Shown: positions 15,662 through 23,641 of the stretch, piece after piece
Numbering within the stretch: the stretch's first letter is position 1
How the letters are laid out: every line of letters starts with the position of its first letter
Assembly (NCBI RefSeq): GCF_014349235.1
Contig: NZ_JACSOH010000017.1
Coordinates: 1 to 64,000 of the forward strand
DNA from: Cytophaga sp. FL35
GTDB lineage: Bacteria; Bacteroidota; Bacteroidia; Flavobacteriales; Flavobacteriaceae
Reading direction: 5' to 3'
DNA: 64,000 nt
The notes under the pieces: generated by a model
What the model was told of the DNA's origin: nothing
The model's database searches: none
What the model saw: the letters and a program-made list of their open reading frames with translations, nothing else
Program-made: the position numbers and the translations under genes

Positions 15662-15844
15662 TCAATTGAAAAGTAGGTAAAAACCATATAGAATTGCATC
15701 TAGAAAGGCAATTGTCAGCACCGCAAGGAACATTGCCACAAAAACCAACAGGCAATACCCTTTCTCCTTTCTGGTTCTTACTTTCCTGTTTATTGAATTC
15801 TCCTTTTTTTCCTCTAGTCTCCGCTTTCTCCTTTCCCGTGACAT
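15662..15844 (-). CDS. Small basic single-pass membrane protein
   Basis: The 60-residue protein has a strongly charged N-terminus (RERRKRRLEEKKE) followed by one hydrophobic segment (about residues 31-58) with short C-terminal tail. The cytoplasmic half should contact acidic lipids, RNA or a partner. It lies between the USP gene and two other small ORFs on the same strand. The family is not recognised; the call rests on a clean reading frame, co-orientation and the plausible topology. Confidence 0.5.
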   Translation of the reverse strand: MSRERRKRRLEEKKENSINRKVRTRKEKGYCLLVFVAMFLAVLTIAFLDAILYGFYLLFN

Positions 15845-15880
15845 ATTATACTGTGCTTTACTAAAATCAACGCACCAATG

Positions 15881-16057
15881 CTATCCCCTAAGGTCATAAA
15901 ACCATTCTTCTGCACGTTTGATTCCCTCCGTAATGGCCTTCTCACGAGAATACCCATTCTCCTTTACCAATTCTTGTGCAATTTTGAGGGCCTTCTTCCG
16001 AACTGACGGCTGTAGGCCATCAAGTTTTGTTTTGAAATCTTCAAATGTCCAGTCCAT
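15881..16057 (-). CDS. Small helical hypothetical protein (58 aa)
   Basis: From ATG 16057 to TAG 15881 the frame encodes a 58-residue soluble, mostly helical protein: MDWTFEDFKTKLDGLQPSV, then KALKIAQELVKENGYSREKAI, ending EGIKRAEEWFYDLRG. The pattern of a basic helix followed by GYSREKAI and EGIKRAEEW resembles short proteins often seen beside universal stress genes, but I cannot name the family. It is co-directional with its neighbours, 14 bases after the next small gene. Confidence 0.6.
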   Translation of the reverse strand: MDWTFEDFKTKLDGLQPSVRKKALKIAQELVKENGYSREKAITEGIKRAEEWFYDLRG

Positions 16058-16071
16058 ATTGTATACTTTTT

Positions 16072-16245
16072 TTAGAGCTTTCGCCCTTCCATCTCTGCTT
16101 TTACAATGCCGCGTTCAAGGTCTTCCTCCTTGGAGCATTGGTTTGTCGTATAGTATTCTTTAGCATACTTTACGGCCAATTTGTGGATGTTTTCATCCAG
16201 CATATTGAGCCTCATCGAGCAATCTTTAAAAAGTTCGTCTTTCAT
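16072..16245 (-). CDS. Small acidic/helical hypothetical protein (57 aa)
   Basis: ATG 16245 to TAA 16072 encodes 57 residues, beginning MKDELFKDCSMRLNMLDENI and ending ERGIVKAEMEGRKL. It is predicted helical and soluble, with two cysteines. The start is 3 bases after the stop of the antiporter gene, and the next small gene follows 14 bases later. Tight spacing therefore supports a real operon member, possibly a small partner of the transporter. The family is not recognised. Confidence 0.6.
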   Translation of the reverse strand: MKDELFKDCSMRLNMLDENIHKLAVKYAKEYYTTNQCSKEEDLERGIVKAEMEGRKL

Positions 16246-16248
16246 CTA

Positions 16249-17247
16249 TCAAAAAAGTTTCAACACGTAAAAAACCATGACCAGTAAATAAACTATATAT
16301 GCCGCATCAAATACAAAAATCTGCCAACGAGAGAAACCGTGCAGTTCCTTGCTTTGGTGCACAAATAGTGTGTAAAGCAGCGGCATAAGCCCGACAAAGG
16401 CCATGTTGACCCAGAACAGTTCAAAGTCCTCAATGGGGGTGGTTACCAAAGCCAGCGGAAAAAATGCCACCGTCATCGTTACGGCATTGTCTGCAATAAC
16501 ACTGGTGGTGCCCGCTGTCACCTCGCCCCCTTTTACCACGCTCCAGGTCTTGAATATTTCCGGTGCCGTGGTCATTATGCCCGTGATGAAAAGGCCTCCC
16601 ACGATTTCAGAAATATTTAGGGCAGAAACAATATTTTCGGTCGCCTTCACTATGAAAAAAGCGCCAACTGCTATCGCAAAGGCCCCGGCAATCGATAACC
16701 AGACCTGTTTTTTGTTCCATTCTACTTTTTTGCCCTTTTCCTTGCCTTTTATGATTGCGTGGGTCAAGAACGCAGCATAGGCCGCCAGCATAATCCACCC
16801 GTCCACAGGTTGCAGGCCACGCCAGGGCTTTGGCAGAGTTAAAATGGCCACAAGGGCGATAATGCCCAGATAAGGAAGGGACAGTACGGAAACCGAACGT
16901 TTGTTCAACGCCAGAATGTTTTTATCAAGATGTTCTTGATGTTCCTTGTTGTTCTTGAATTGTTTCCTGGAAGCAAAATAAGCTATGGTCACCATCAAGG
17001 GAATGGAAATAATATTGGAACCCAATAAGTTGCCCAGGCCAATATCGGAAACGTCCCGTGCCGCACTGGTTATATTGATGGCAACTTCAGGACTGGCCGT
17101 TACAAGGGCAAGAAAAGCGGCTCCAGCGGATGCGGTAAGCCCCCATTGCTTGCGGAGCAACTTTAAAGGAGTCAACAATCGATCCGCACCCCAGTGTGCT
17201 GCCCAGGCCGCTAGGCCCAAAACGAGTACCCATGGCCATATGTTCAT
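16249..17247 (-). CDS. Sodium/calcium exchanger-family antiporter (CaCA/YrbG type)
   Basis: The 332-residue inner-membrane protein has two inverted halves of about five helices each. Each half carries an alpha-repeat: FLALVTASPEVAINI with GLGNLLGSNI in the first, and ITGIMTTAPEIFKTW with AGTTSVIADN in the second. The central Glu of each repeat forms the cation site in the CaCA superfamily. A hydrophilic loop rich in Lys/Asn (about 95-115) separates helices. Its start at 17247 overlaps the CDF stop by 4 bases, so the two transporters are co-translated. The exchanged ion cannot be read from sequence. Confidence 0.9.
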   Translation of the reverse strand: MNIWPWVLVLGLAAWAAHWGADRLLTPLKLLRKQWGLTASAGAAFLALVTASPEVAINITSAARDVSDIGLGNLLGSNIISIPLMVTIAYFASRKQFKNNKEHQEHLDKNILALNKRSVSVLSLPYLGIIALVAILTLPKPWRGLQPVDGWIMLAAYAAFLTHAIIKGKEKGKKVEWNKKQVWLSIAGAFAIAVGAFFIVKATENIVSALNISEIVGGLFITGIMTTAPEIFKTWSVVKGGEVTAGTTSVIADNAVTMTVAFFPLALVTTPIEDFELFWVNMAFVGLMPLLYTLFVHQSKELHGFSRWQIFVFDAAYIVYLLVMVFYVLKLF

Positions 17248-18155
17248 AATTCTGTCATTTTAACATTTCTCTCTTTGCTAGGTTCGATATGGATGTGCAC
17301 GTCAAGTATCTCGGAATATGACCTGAACAATCTCTCCTTTACTTTGTGTGCAATATCATGGCCCTCGGTCACAGTTAATTCCCCATCGATCCAAATATGC
17401 ATATCGATATGAAAGGCCGTTCCCATCTTTCGGGAATGGCAGCGCTCTACCCTTACCACTTCAGGAACGGCTTCGGCCAGTCGGATAACCTCATTTCGAA
17501 ATTCGGGCTCAACAGCTTCGTCCAGCAACTCCCTTACCGATGACCTAGCTATTTTATAGGCATTGAACAGAATAATGCCCGCTGCAATGAGTGCCGCGAA
17601 ATCATCCGCTATCTCAAACCCTTCGCCACCGATCAATGCTATGGAAATCCCTATAAAAGCGGCTATCGACGTAATGGCATCACTCCTATGGTGAAATGCA
17701 TCGGCCTTGACGGCCGAACTATTGATTTCATCACCTGTTTTCATGACATAGCGATACAACGCCTCTTTCGTGAGGACAACAAATACCAGTATGAAGAGTG
17801 TGAAGGGTGCAGGAGTTTTGTGGGGTACCAGAATATGGTCGATGCTGTCCCTTATGATTATACCACCTGCAATGGTTAGGGCTATGGCAATACCCACCGC
17901 CACCAGGGCCTCTATCTTACCGTGTCCGTAGGGATGGTTTTCATCCGGTGGCCTTGACGACCATCTCAACCCGGCCCATAATAGTGCGGATGTCAGCACA
18001 TCCGCCCCGGATTCGATCGCATCGGCAATAAGGGCATAAGAATGCCCGAACACCCCGCCCAAACCTTTGATCAATGCCAATAATGCACTGATCAAAATAC
18101 CTACGAGGGTAGTTTTGAGTCCTATTCGGGATATGGCATTTGGATTCCTTTCCAA
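17244..18155 (-). CDS. Cation diffusion facilitator (CDF) transporter
   Basis: The 303-residue protein has six membrane helices. Helix 2 carries the metal site ALIADAIESGADVLTS, the first cytoplasmic loop has HPYGHGKIE, and helix 5 has the paired site KADAFHHRSDAITS (His-x3-Asp). The C-terminal cytoplasmic domain (about 215-303; MHIWIDGELTVTEGHDIAHKV) is the usual ferredoxin-like dimerisation domain with His/Asp ligands. These proteins export Zn(II), Fe(II), Co(II) or Mn(II) in exchange for protons. It follows the HMA-CDF gene by 36 bases and overlaps the antiporter gene. Confidence 0.93.
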   Translation of the reverse strand: MERNPNAISRIGLKTTLVGILISALLALIKGLGGVFGHSYALIADAIESGADVLTSALLWAGLRWSSRPPDENHPYGHGKIEALVAVGIAIALTIAGGIIIRDSIDHILVPHKTPAPFTLFILVFVVLTKEALYRYVMKTGDEINSSAVKADAFHHRSDAITSIAAFIGISIALIGGEGFEIADDFAALIAAGIILFNAYKIARSSVRELLDEAVEPEFRNEVIRLAEAVPEVVRVERCHSRKMGTAFHIDMHIWIDGELTVTEGHDIAHKVKERLFRSYSEILDVHIHIEPSKERNVKMTEL

Positions 18156-18191
18156 AATCTTTCTTTTGCTATTTCTTTTCTTCCCAATACG

Positions 18192-18992
18192 TTATTTGGA
18201 CAATTTTAAAATTCTAATGGCTCCTCGCATCACAAAGGCAAATACAATACCGCCTATGACCAAATCGGGCCATTTACTGTCTAAAAAATAAACCAGCACC
18301 CCTGCCAGTATTACCCCGCCGTTCACAATAATGTCGTTTGAGGTAAAGATGGCACTTGCCTGCATATGCGCTTCCTTGCTTTTGGCCTTGTTTATCAACC
18401 ATAGGGAAACGAGGTTGCCGATAAGGGCGAAAATGGAAACGATAATCATCCATTGGAACAAAGGGGTTTCGCTACTGCTCAAAAACCTTCTCACGACTTC
18501 CGAAAATCCCAGCAGGGCCAAGGCCATTTGAAAATAGCCACTGAACTTCGCCACTTTCTTTTTTCTGGAAATAGCGCCGCCTACGGCAAAAAGGCTCAAT
18601 GCGTACACAATGGAATCGGCCAGCATATCTAGTGAATCCGCAATAAGGCCCATCGAGGAAGAAATCCATCCCGTGGTCATTTCGATAACGAAAAACCCAA
18701 AATTGATGTACAAGACCCACCAGAGTATCTTCTTTTGTTTGGTCTCGTCTTCGGCAATAGGTGTTTCCGCCTTTTCTGTTCCCAAGAGTTTTTCCCCCAG
18801 CTTTAATGCACCCAATGCCACATTTATTTCTTGGGCATTCCCCTGATGGTACACATCTAATTTTCTTTTCGGAATGTCAAAGTCCAGATATTTGATTTGA
18901 GGATTTGACTCCAGTTTCATCCTTATCATCTGTTCTTCGGAAGGGCAATCCATTTGACTTACCTTAAAAGTGCTTTTGTTTATAGTGGACAT
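18192..18992 (-). CDS. CDF-like cation transporter with N-terminal HMA-like domain
   Basis: The 266-residue protein starts with an approximately 70-residue HMA-like domain whose metal loop is QMDCPSEEQ, with a single Cys in place of CxxC. After a linker, six membrane helices contain the CDF helix-2 site ADSLDMLADS and a helix-5 remnant TSNDIIVN. The usual His of helix 5 and the HPYGHGK loop are absent, and there is no C-terminal cytoplasmic domain, so the fused HMA may substitute for it. This is a known compact CDF subgroup in metal-resistance loci. It begins the CDF-CDF-antiporter run. Confidence 0.85.
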   Translation of the reverse strand: MSTINKSTFKVSQMDCPSEEQMIRMKLESNPQIKYLDFDIPKRKLDVYHQGNAQEINVALGALKLGEKLLGTEKAETPIAEDETKQKKILWWVLYINFGFFVIEMTTGWISSSMGLIADSLDMLADSIVYALSLFAVGGAISRKKKVAKFSGYFQMALALLGFSEVVRRFLSSSETPLFQWMIIVSIFALIGNLVSLWLINKAKSKEAHMQASAIFTSNDIIVNGGVILAGVLVYFLDSKWPDLVIGGIVFAFVMRGAIRILKLSK

Positions 18993-19013
18993 TTAAATAA
19001 TCTGTATTAAATT

Positions 19014-19247
19014 CTAAGTTTGGTGTTTTAAATCTTTACTATTATGGGATTCCATATATTTTTCCAAAATCGATTTTAAGCTCTCCAAATAATCAGCGAA
19101 CGATTTAATGGTCGGTTTTGCTTCATCATCTACGGGAATCCTTATGGGATTCTCATCCAAATACCGATAGAGTTCGAGATATTCCCGTTCTATCCTTACT
19201 GTCAATTTGTTGATTTCTTGGGTTAGCTTCTGAACTTTCTTCATCAT
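19014..19247 (-). CDS. Small helical hypothetical protein (77 aa)
   Basis: Started at the tandem ATG codons 19247/19244, the frame encodes 77 residues of mostly charged helix (KVQKLTQEINKLTVRIEREY, then FADYLESLKSILEKYMES). This is likely a coiled-coil or helical hairpin. An upstream in-frame ATG at 19373 exists but would read across a lipoamide dehydrogenase relic in the wrong frame, so it was not used. It is followed 21 bases later by the HMA-CDF gene. The family is not recognised; a regulatory or accessory role is speculation. Confidence 0.55.
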   Translation of the reverse strand: MMKKVQKLTQEINKLTVRIEREYLELYRYLDENPIRIPVDDEAKPTIKSFADYLESLKSILEKYMESHNSKDLKHQT

Positions 19248-19281
19248 CTTATAATTTATATGGTATTGCTTGCCCCAATAT

Positions 19282-19416
19282 TTATATATGCAATGCCCTA
19301 TCTTCGGTAGCGGCCAGACAGGCTTCCTTAAAGGTTTCTGAAAATGTGGGATGCCCGTGGGGCATCCGTGCAATATCCTCTGCCGCTGCCCTGAATTCCA
19401 TTATCGCCAAAACACG
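19282..19416 (-). pseudogene. Dihydrolipoyl dehydrogenase C-terminal relic
   Basis: A stretch ending at TAA 19282 translates as [43 protein letters not shown]. It matches the extreme C-terminal interface domain of lipoamide dehydrogenase, where HPTxSE contains the catalytic His-Glu pair. Nothing of the FAD or NAD domains remains upstream, and no start codon is plausible. It is therefore a 3' fragment left by deletion or recombination. It lies between the Fur gene (19535) and the 77-residue gene. Confidence 0.8.
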
Positions 19417-19534
19417 AACCAATAATTGTTATATCATATTTTTCTATAGTTGTATTTTTTTGGTTAAATAAGGTGGCAGAACCTTGGACTTGACTCTTGG
19501 GCACAAGGGTTCAAAGTTCTGGAACTCCCACCTG

Positions 19535-19969
19535 TTATTTTTCCTTACATTTCACACATATCCCTTTTAATACCAAGTTGACATCGTTTATTTTATAATC
19601 ATCTGGTAAACTTTCTTCGGATATCTTATTTGGCAAACAGATCGTTTTCTTACATTCGGTACAATGAAAGTGCAGATGTAAATCCGTACTGTATTTACCT
19701 TTGGTGTTTTCACCGGAAATCGCAAATTTTGCCACTCCGGTTCCATCATTTATCTGATGAATAAGTCCTTTATCCTCAAAAATCTTGAGGTTGCGATAAA
19801 AGGTCGTTCTGTTTGCTGTCTTATTGGTTTCGCTCTTTTCGGCAAAGACCTTTTTTAAATCGGAAAAGGACACGGCACTTTGCTTCCTTCTCAGATACCT
19901 GTATATCTTGGACCTCATTTGAGTAGGGCGAATACCGTGACTTGACAATATTTTTTCCGTTTTGTTCAT
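19535..19969 (-). CDS. Fur-family transcriptional regulator
   Basis: The 144-residue repressor has a winged-helix N-terminus (HGIRPTQMRSKIYRYL, then NRTTFYRNLKIFEDKGLIHQI). The dimerisation domain has HLHFHCTECKKTICL and the second CxxC, GICVKCKEK, forming the structural zinc site; the HxHFHC strand provides sensor ligands. It is a paralogue of the gene at 23642 and of the relic at 8485. It lies 39 bases downstream of the SPC-type ATPase, so it likely controls that pump and its own operon in response to Zn(II) or Fe(II). Confidence 0.9.
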   Translation of the reverse strand: MNKTEKILSSHGIRPTQMRSKIYRYLRRKQSAVSFSDLKKVFAEKSETNKTANRTTFYRNLKIFEDKGLIHQINDGTGVAKFAISGENTKGKYSTDLHLHFHCTECKKTICLPNKISEESLPDDYKINDVNLVLKGICVKCKEK

Positions 19970-20008
19970 TTTTTAATCTTGATTCAAAGGCAATCTCCTT
20001 TATTGAAT

Positions 20009-21997
20009 TTATTTTTTGTAGGCGAGCAAACGCAATGCATTGACCACCACTACCAACGTAGAGCCCTCGTGAATGGCCACGGCTATCCCTATACTTGCCC
20101 AACTCATAATTGTCGCAGGAATTAAAAGGGCAACAACCCCCAAGCTAACCCATAAGTTTTGCTTGATTATCGCCTTCGCTTTTCTGCTCAAACCGATGGC
20201 AAAAGGCAAGGTTTCCAGTTTGTCTGCCATTAGTGCTATATCTGCGGTTTCTAAAGCCACGTCGCTTCCCGCCGCACCCATTGCAATACCAACGGTACTG
20301 TTTGCCATAGCAGGGGCGTCATTGACCCCATCACCTATCATTGCCAGTTTATTTTCCTGTTCCGCAAGTTTTTTGATGGCCTCCACTTTTTCTTCGGGAA
20401 GCAGGCTTCCGCGTGCTTCGGTCAACCCAATTTCCTCGGCTACAGCGTCGGCCACTTTCTGGTTGTCTCCGGTAAGCATTATCATTTTCTTGATGCCTAT
20501 TTCCTTTAGTTGGGCAAGGGTCTCCTTGGCTTTTTCCCGTGGGGTGTCCATCAGCCCGAGCATCCCTATAAATTCATCGCCCCTTTTGATAAGCATCGTG
20601 GTCTTTCCTTCCCCTTCAAGTGCTCTTACCTTTTCTGATACGTCGTTGGGAACGCCCTTATCAATATCCTCGAAAAGCTCAAGATTGCCTATGTAAATGG
20701 AATTCCCTTGATAGTTTGCCTTTATGCCCTTGCCTTGTACGGCTTCCAAATCATCGGCATCGGGAATTTTGGCGTCCTTCCCAAGCCTTTCCATTCCGTC
20801 CCGTACAACTGCCTTTGCCAGGGGGTGGTCGCTCAGTTCCTCAACCGCAATAGCAATTTCCAACAGTTCCTTTTTATCTATGCTGCCAAAGCTTTCGACG
20901 TCGGTCAGCTTTGGTTTTCCTTCGGTAAGCGTTCCTGTCTTGTCAAAGGCCAATGCGGTAAGCACCCCTAAATCTTCCAATGGGCGACCGCCTTTTATCA
21001 AGACCCCGCCACGCGCAGCCCTTGCCACACCACTCAATACAGCAGATGGCGTAGAAATGGCGAGCGCGCACGGACTTGCAGCTACCAATACCGCCAAGGA
21101 ACGGTATAGGCTTTCGCTCCACGGTTCATCGATGACCAAAAAAGCAAAATTCAGTGCAACGACCAGTATAATGACCGCTGGCACATAGTACCGCTCAAAC
21201 TTGTCGGTCAACAACTGGGTGGGCGATTTCTGGTCTTGAGCCTCCTGAACCATTGTAACCAAGCGGTTGAGGGTAGAATCTTTTGCCTCTTTGATTACCT
21301 TTATTTCAAGGGTATTGTTACCATTGATGGTTCCTGAAAATACACGGTTCTCATTGGGAATATTGCTTTTTGAGGTATACTCTTTGTCCGGATTTTCTAT
21401 TGGTGTTTTGTCCACCGGAACGCTTTCCCCGGTAATGGGAGCCTGGTCAACACTACTGTTACCTTTTACAATTACACCATCGGCGGATATCTTGCTGTTG
21501 GGGCGCACCACGATGATGTCGCCCACCTGTAGTTCTTCAATACCCACTTCAACGGTATCGTCATCTTTCTTGAGAAGGGCTGTTTTTGGGGCGAGGTCGG
21601 TCAGTGCCGCAATGGACTTTTTTGCCTTGCCCATTGCATAGTTTTCCAATGCGTGACCCAGACTAAAAAGGAACAGCAACAAGGCACCTTCTGCCCATTC
21701 GCCCAGATAGGCGGCTCCTGCAGCTGCGACCAGCATCAGGAAATCGATTTCAAATTCGCCTTTGGACACTTTGGTAATGGCCTCCTTTAGGGTAAAATAA
21801 CCTCCAAAAAAGTAGGCTGCAATATAGAGCCCAAAAGGGATGTTAGCTGAAACCCCTGAATACTTTTCCAACAGGAAACCTGTTATTAGTGTGACCCCAC
21901 TTAAAATTGCAAAATAGAGCTCCGTGTTTTTGCCGAAAATGCCACCGTGGTCGTGATTGTGGCCATCGCCTTTGCTGTGTTTTTCCTTGTCTTTCAT
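20009..21997 (-). CDS. P1B-4-type metal P-type ATPase (SPC/HEGST)
   Basis: The 662-residue inner-membrane pump has a His-rich N-terminus (GDGHNHDHGG) but no HMA domain. It has the actuator motif ITGESVPVDK, the helix-6 site ASPCALAISTPSAV, the phosphorylation motif DKTGTLTEGKPK, the HP motif DHPLAKAV, the hinge GDGVNDAPAMANS and the last-helix motif IAVAIHEGSTLVVVVNALRLL. SPC plus HEGST defines the P1B-4 group, which exports Co(II), Fe(II) or Zn(II), in contrast to the CPC pump at 6100. It is directly preceded by a STAS gene (26 bases) and followed by a Fur gene, giving a compact sensor-pump unit. Confidence 0.92.
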   Translation of the reverse strand: MKDKEKHSKGDGHNHDHGGIFGKNTELYFAILSGVTLITGFLLEKYSGVSANIPFGLYIAAYFFGGYFTLKEAITKVSKGEFEIDFLMLVAAAGAAYLGEWAEGALLLFLFSLGHALENYAMGKAKKSIAALTDLAPKTALLKKDDDTVEVGIEELQVGDIIVVRPNSKISADGVIVKGNSSVDQAPITGESVPVDKTPIENPDKEYTSKSNIPNENRVFSGTINGNNTLEIKVIKEAKDSTLNRLVTMVQEAQDQKSPTQLLTDKFERYYVPAVIILVVALNFAFLVIDEPWSESLYRSLAVLVAASPCALAISTPSAVLSGVARAARGGVLIKGGRPLEDLGVLTALAFDKTGTLTEGKPKLTDVESFGSIDKKELLEIAIAVEELSDHPLAKAVVRDGMERLGKDAKIPDADDLEAVQGKGIKANYQGNSIYIGNLELFEDIDKGVPNDVSEKVRALEGEGKTTMLIKRGDEFIGMLGLMDTPREKAKETLAQLKEIGIKKMIMLTGDNQKVADAVAEEIGLTEARGSLLPEEKVEAIKKLAEQENKLAMIGDGVNDAPAMANSTVGIAMGAAGSDVALETADIALMADKLETLPFAIGLSRKAKAIIKQNLWVSLGVVALLIPATIMSWASIGIAVAIHEGSTLVVVVNALRLLAYKK

Positions 21998-22023
21998 ATT
22001 ATTAATGGTTTTGTTATCGTTAA

Positions 22024-22380
22024 TTAAGATTTAATCCACTTTTGGGCTTGTGATTTCTCGGAAATATCAAAAAATTTAACTTCAGACTTTATGAAAAAAT
22101 CAGTTGCCTTCGCGGCCCATTCCTGCCATTTTTTGTTGCCCACAAAGGCCATCTTGCCATAATCTCCCAAGTGAGCCGAATCAATCTTTAGGTCTTCCCA
22201 AAAGCCTTTAAGGGTATAGCCTTCAAAATCTTTCATTTCAAAATAGAAATCCACTCTATGCCCTTTTTCTATGATGTTGTGGATAAGCGGATGCATCTTT
22301 TCCATATCCTTTTCTGTAAGTCTTCCACTGATTTTAGCGGCAATTAGGTGTTCCTGTTCCAAGTTTATTATCTGTACCAT
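22024..22380 (-). CDS. SpoIIAA-like STAS-domain protein (paralogue B)
   Basis: The 118-residue protein is nearly the same as the one at 8071-8427: it shares the FYFEMKDFEGYTLKGFWED type segment, KMAFVGNKKWQEWAAKATDFF and the start of roughly MVQIINLEQEHLIAAKISG. Conserved length, conserved position directly before a metal ATPase and an identical 15-bp upstream element (22421-22435) point to a duplicated functional unit. The biochemical role is unknown; proteins of this fold can sit at the membrane and bind hydrophobic ligands or partner proteins. Confidence 0.85.
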   Translation of the reverse strand: MVQIINLEQEHLIAAKISGRLTEKDMEKMHPLIHNIIEKGHRVDFYFEMKDFEGYTLKGFWEDLKIDSAHLGDYGKMAFVGNKKWQEWAAKATDFFIKSEVKFFDISEKSQAQKWIKS

Positions 22381-22420
22381 ATTTGTATATTTTTTTAAAT
22401 CAATCTAATTAAAACAATTG

Positions 22421-22435
22421 TGCAACGGAAGTGCA
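22421..22435. promoter_or_regulatory. Shared 15-bp element upstream of STAS gene (copy 2)
   Basis: TGCAACGGAAGTGCA, identical to copy 1 at 8469-8483, stands 40 bases before the STAS start. On the minus strand it reads TTGCAC, five bases, TTGCAC, a direct repeat with an 11-base (one helical turn) period. The AlbA_2 gene ends at 22473 upstream, so this is probably the promoter region of the STAS-ATPase unit. Confidence 0.55.
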
Positions 22436-22472
22436 AATAATCCTTCCTGCATGGCCCAATAACCTCCCGTTT

Positions 22473-23243
22473 TTAGTTGTACTGTGCCTTTTCCTTACCT
22501 ATATACACCAGGGCTTCGGGCAAATCGAGTTCGCGTGTGGCATTGCCCGTGCGTATATAAAACCGTGACCGTCCCTCAAGGGTCACATATACCGGCATTT
22601 GGGCTGGTAAAATCTCGATACAGCACACTTGCTTTAGACCAAACCCAAAAAATGCTACGTTCACTAGCGTACAAAGATGGGTTCCCAGTTTTAGAGCGAT
22701 CAATTGCATCAAATACTGCTCAAAGCCATCGCTGTCCGGCTTTTTAAGCGTATCGAAATCCTGTTGCAGGCCCAGAATGGTTCCCCCGTCATCAACACCT
22801 ATGAGCAACTTGCCCCCCTCGGTATTCATAAACCCGGCAATGGTTTTTGATATGATAAACTCAAGTTGTTTGTTGACCTTGCCCTGCTGCACGTCCCATC
22901 GCAAGCTTGACTTGAATTCCACCCGGCTGCTCTCTCCCTTGTTTATGAGTTCGAGAACGGTTTGCCTGTCCATCCGTTGCCTGTTCAGTTGAAAAATCTT
23001 TTTTCTGAGGAAGAACATCAGGGCAAGGCTGCTTCCCATTGTCCCGAACAACAGGTTTCCAAGAATTTGGTCAACATCGGCAACGTTCCATGCGGTTTTG
23101 AAGGCCTCGCCAAAATAGCTTGGCCAGTGACCGGAATCGCCCGACCGGTCAAAGAGAAAAAGGGATAGGCCCAAGGGTTGCAGTATAAAGACCCCAAAGG
23201 CAAAACCTGCCAAAAGCCATATCCCTATTTTACCTCTTTGCAT
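22473..23243 (-). CDS. Membrane-anchored AlbA_2 (Schlafen-type) domain protein
   Basis: The 256-residue protein has two N-terminal membrane helices (about residues 8-30 and 58-80), then a cytoplasmic AlbA_2/divergent-ATPase-like domain. Characteristic pieces are ESSRVEFKSSLRWD, FIISKTIAGFMNTEGGKLLIGVDDGGTILGLQ and a late FYIRTGNATREL. This fold is usually a soluble nucleic-acid or nucleotide-binding module fused to HTH domains; the membrane anchoring is less usual. It lies between two STAS genes on the same strand, 14 bases after the first. A role in sensing or signalling at the membrane is inference. Confidence 0.8.
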   Translation of the reverse strand: MQRGKIGIWLLAGFAFGVFILQPLGLSLFLFDRSGDSGHWPSYFGEAFKTAWNVADVDQILGNLLFGTMGSSLALMFFLRKKIFQLNRQRMDRQTVLELINKGESSRVEFKSSLRWDVQQGKVNKQLEFIISKTIAGFMNTEGGKLLIGVDDGGTILGLQQDFDTLKKPDSDGFEQYLMQLIALKLGTHLCTLVNVAFFGFGLKQVCCIEILPAQMPVYVTLEGRSRFYIRTGNATRELDLPEALVYIGKEKAQYN

Positions 23244-23257
23244 CGATAGGGGTGTTA

Positions 23258-23608
23258 TTATCGTTCGAGCCAGTTGTTGGCCATATCTCCATCTTCCGGC
23301 CCGAAAAATTTTATATGAGCCTCGCTAAATGGCAATAACGATTCGGTAAACCGTTCTTGCCATATTTTATCGCCTACCAAGGCTATTTTCTTAAACCGTG
23401 CCTCTTCGGAAAATGAAAAATCTAACCTCTCAACGCTACTTTTCCATACCCTTTTTTCGGGAAGGCCCATTTCCATATACCAAGCGGCTTGTTCATTTTC
23501 TTTTAAATGTTCGTTAAGAGCTTTGATCAGGGTTGCCCTATCATCGGTATCCAGCTCTTTATCTGCGATGGTATATATGATTCGGTCTTTTTTATAGATT
23601 GCTATCAT
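23258..23608 (-). CDS. Divergent SpoIIAA-like STAS-domain protein (paralogue C)
   Basis: The 116-residue protein keeps the layout of paralogues A and B (a middle aromatic/acidic segment AAWYMEMGLPEKRVWKSSVE, then KKIALVGDKIWQERFTESLLPF, ending DMANNWLER). It is much more diverged and lacks the EGYTLKGFWED motif. The conserved VGDKxWQE stretch supports membership. It lies between the Fur gene at 23642 and the AlbA_2 gene and is probably co-transcribed with them. It may form mixed complexes with paralogue B; that is speculation. Confidence 0.75.
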   Translation of the reverse strand: MIAIYKKDRIIYTIADKELDTDDRATLIKALNEHLKENEQAAWYMEMGLPEKRVWKSSVERLDFSFSEEARFKKIALVGDKIWQERFTESLLPFSEAHIKFFGPEDGDMANNWLER

Positions 23609-23641
23609 CGTTGTATTCTTTTAATGTTCCGCGCCTGAAGG

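Noticed and set aside
19248..19373. N-terminal extension of the 77-residue gene
   Set aside because: The DNA encodes the lipoamide dehydrogenase end in a different frame, so the extension is accidental.
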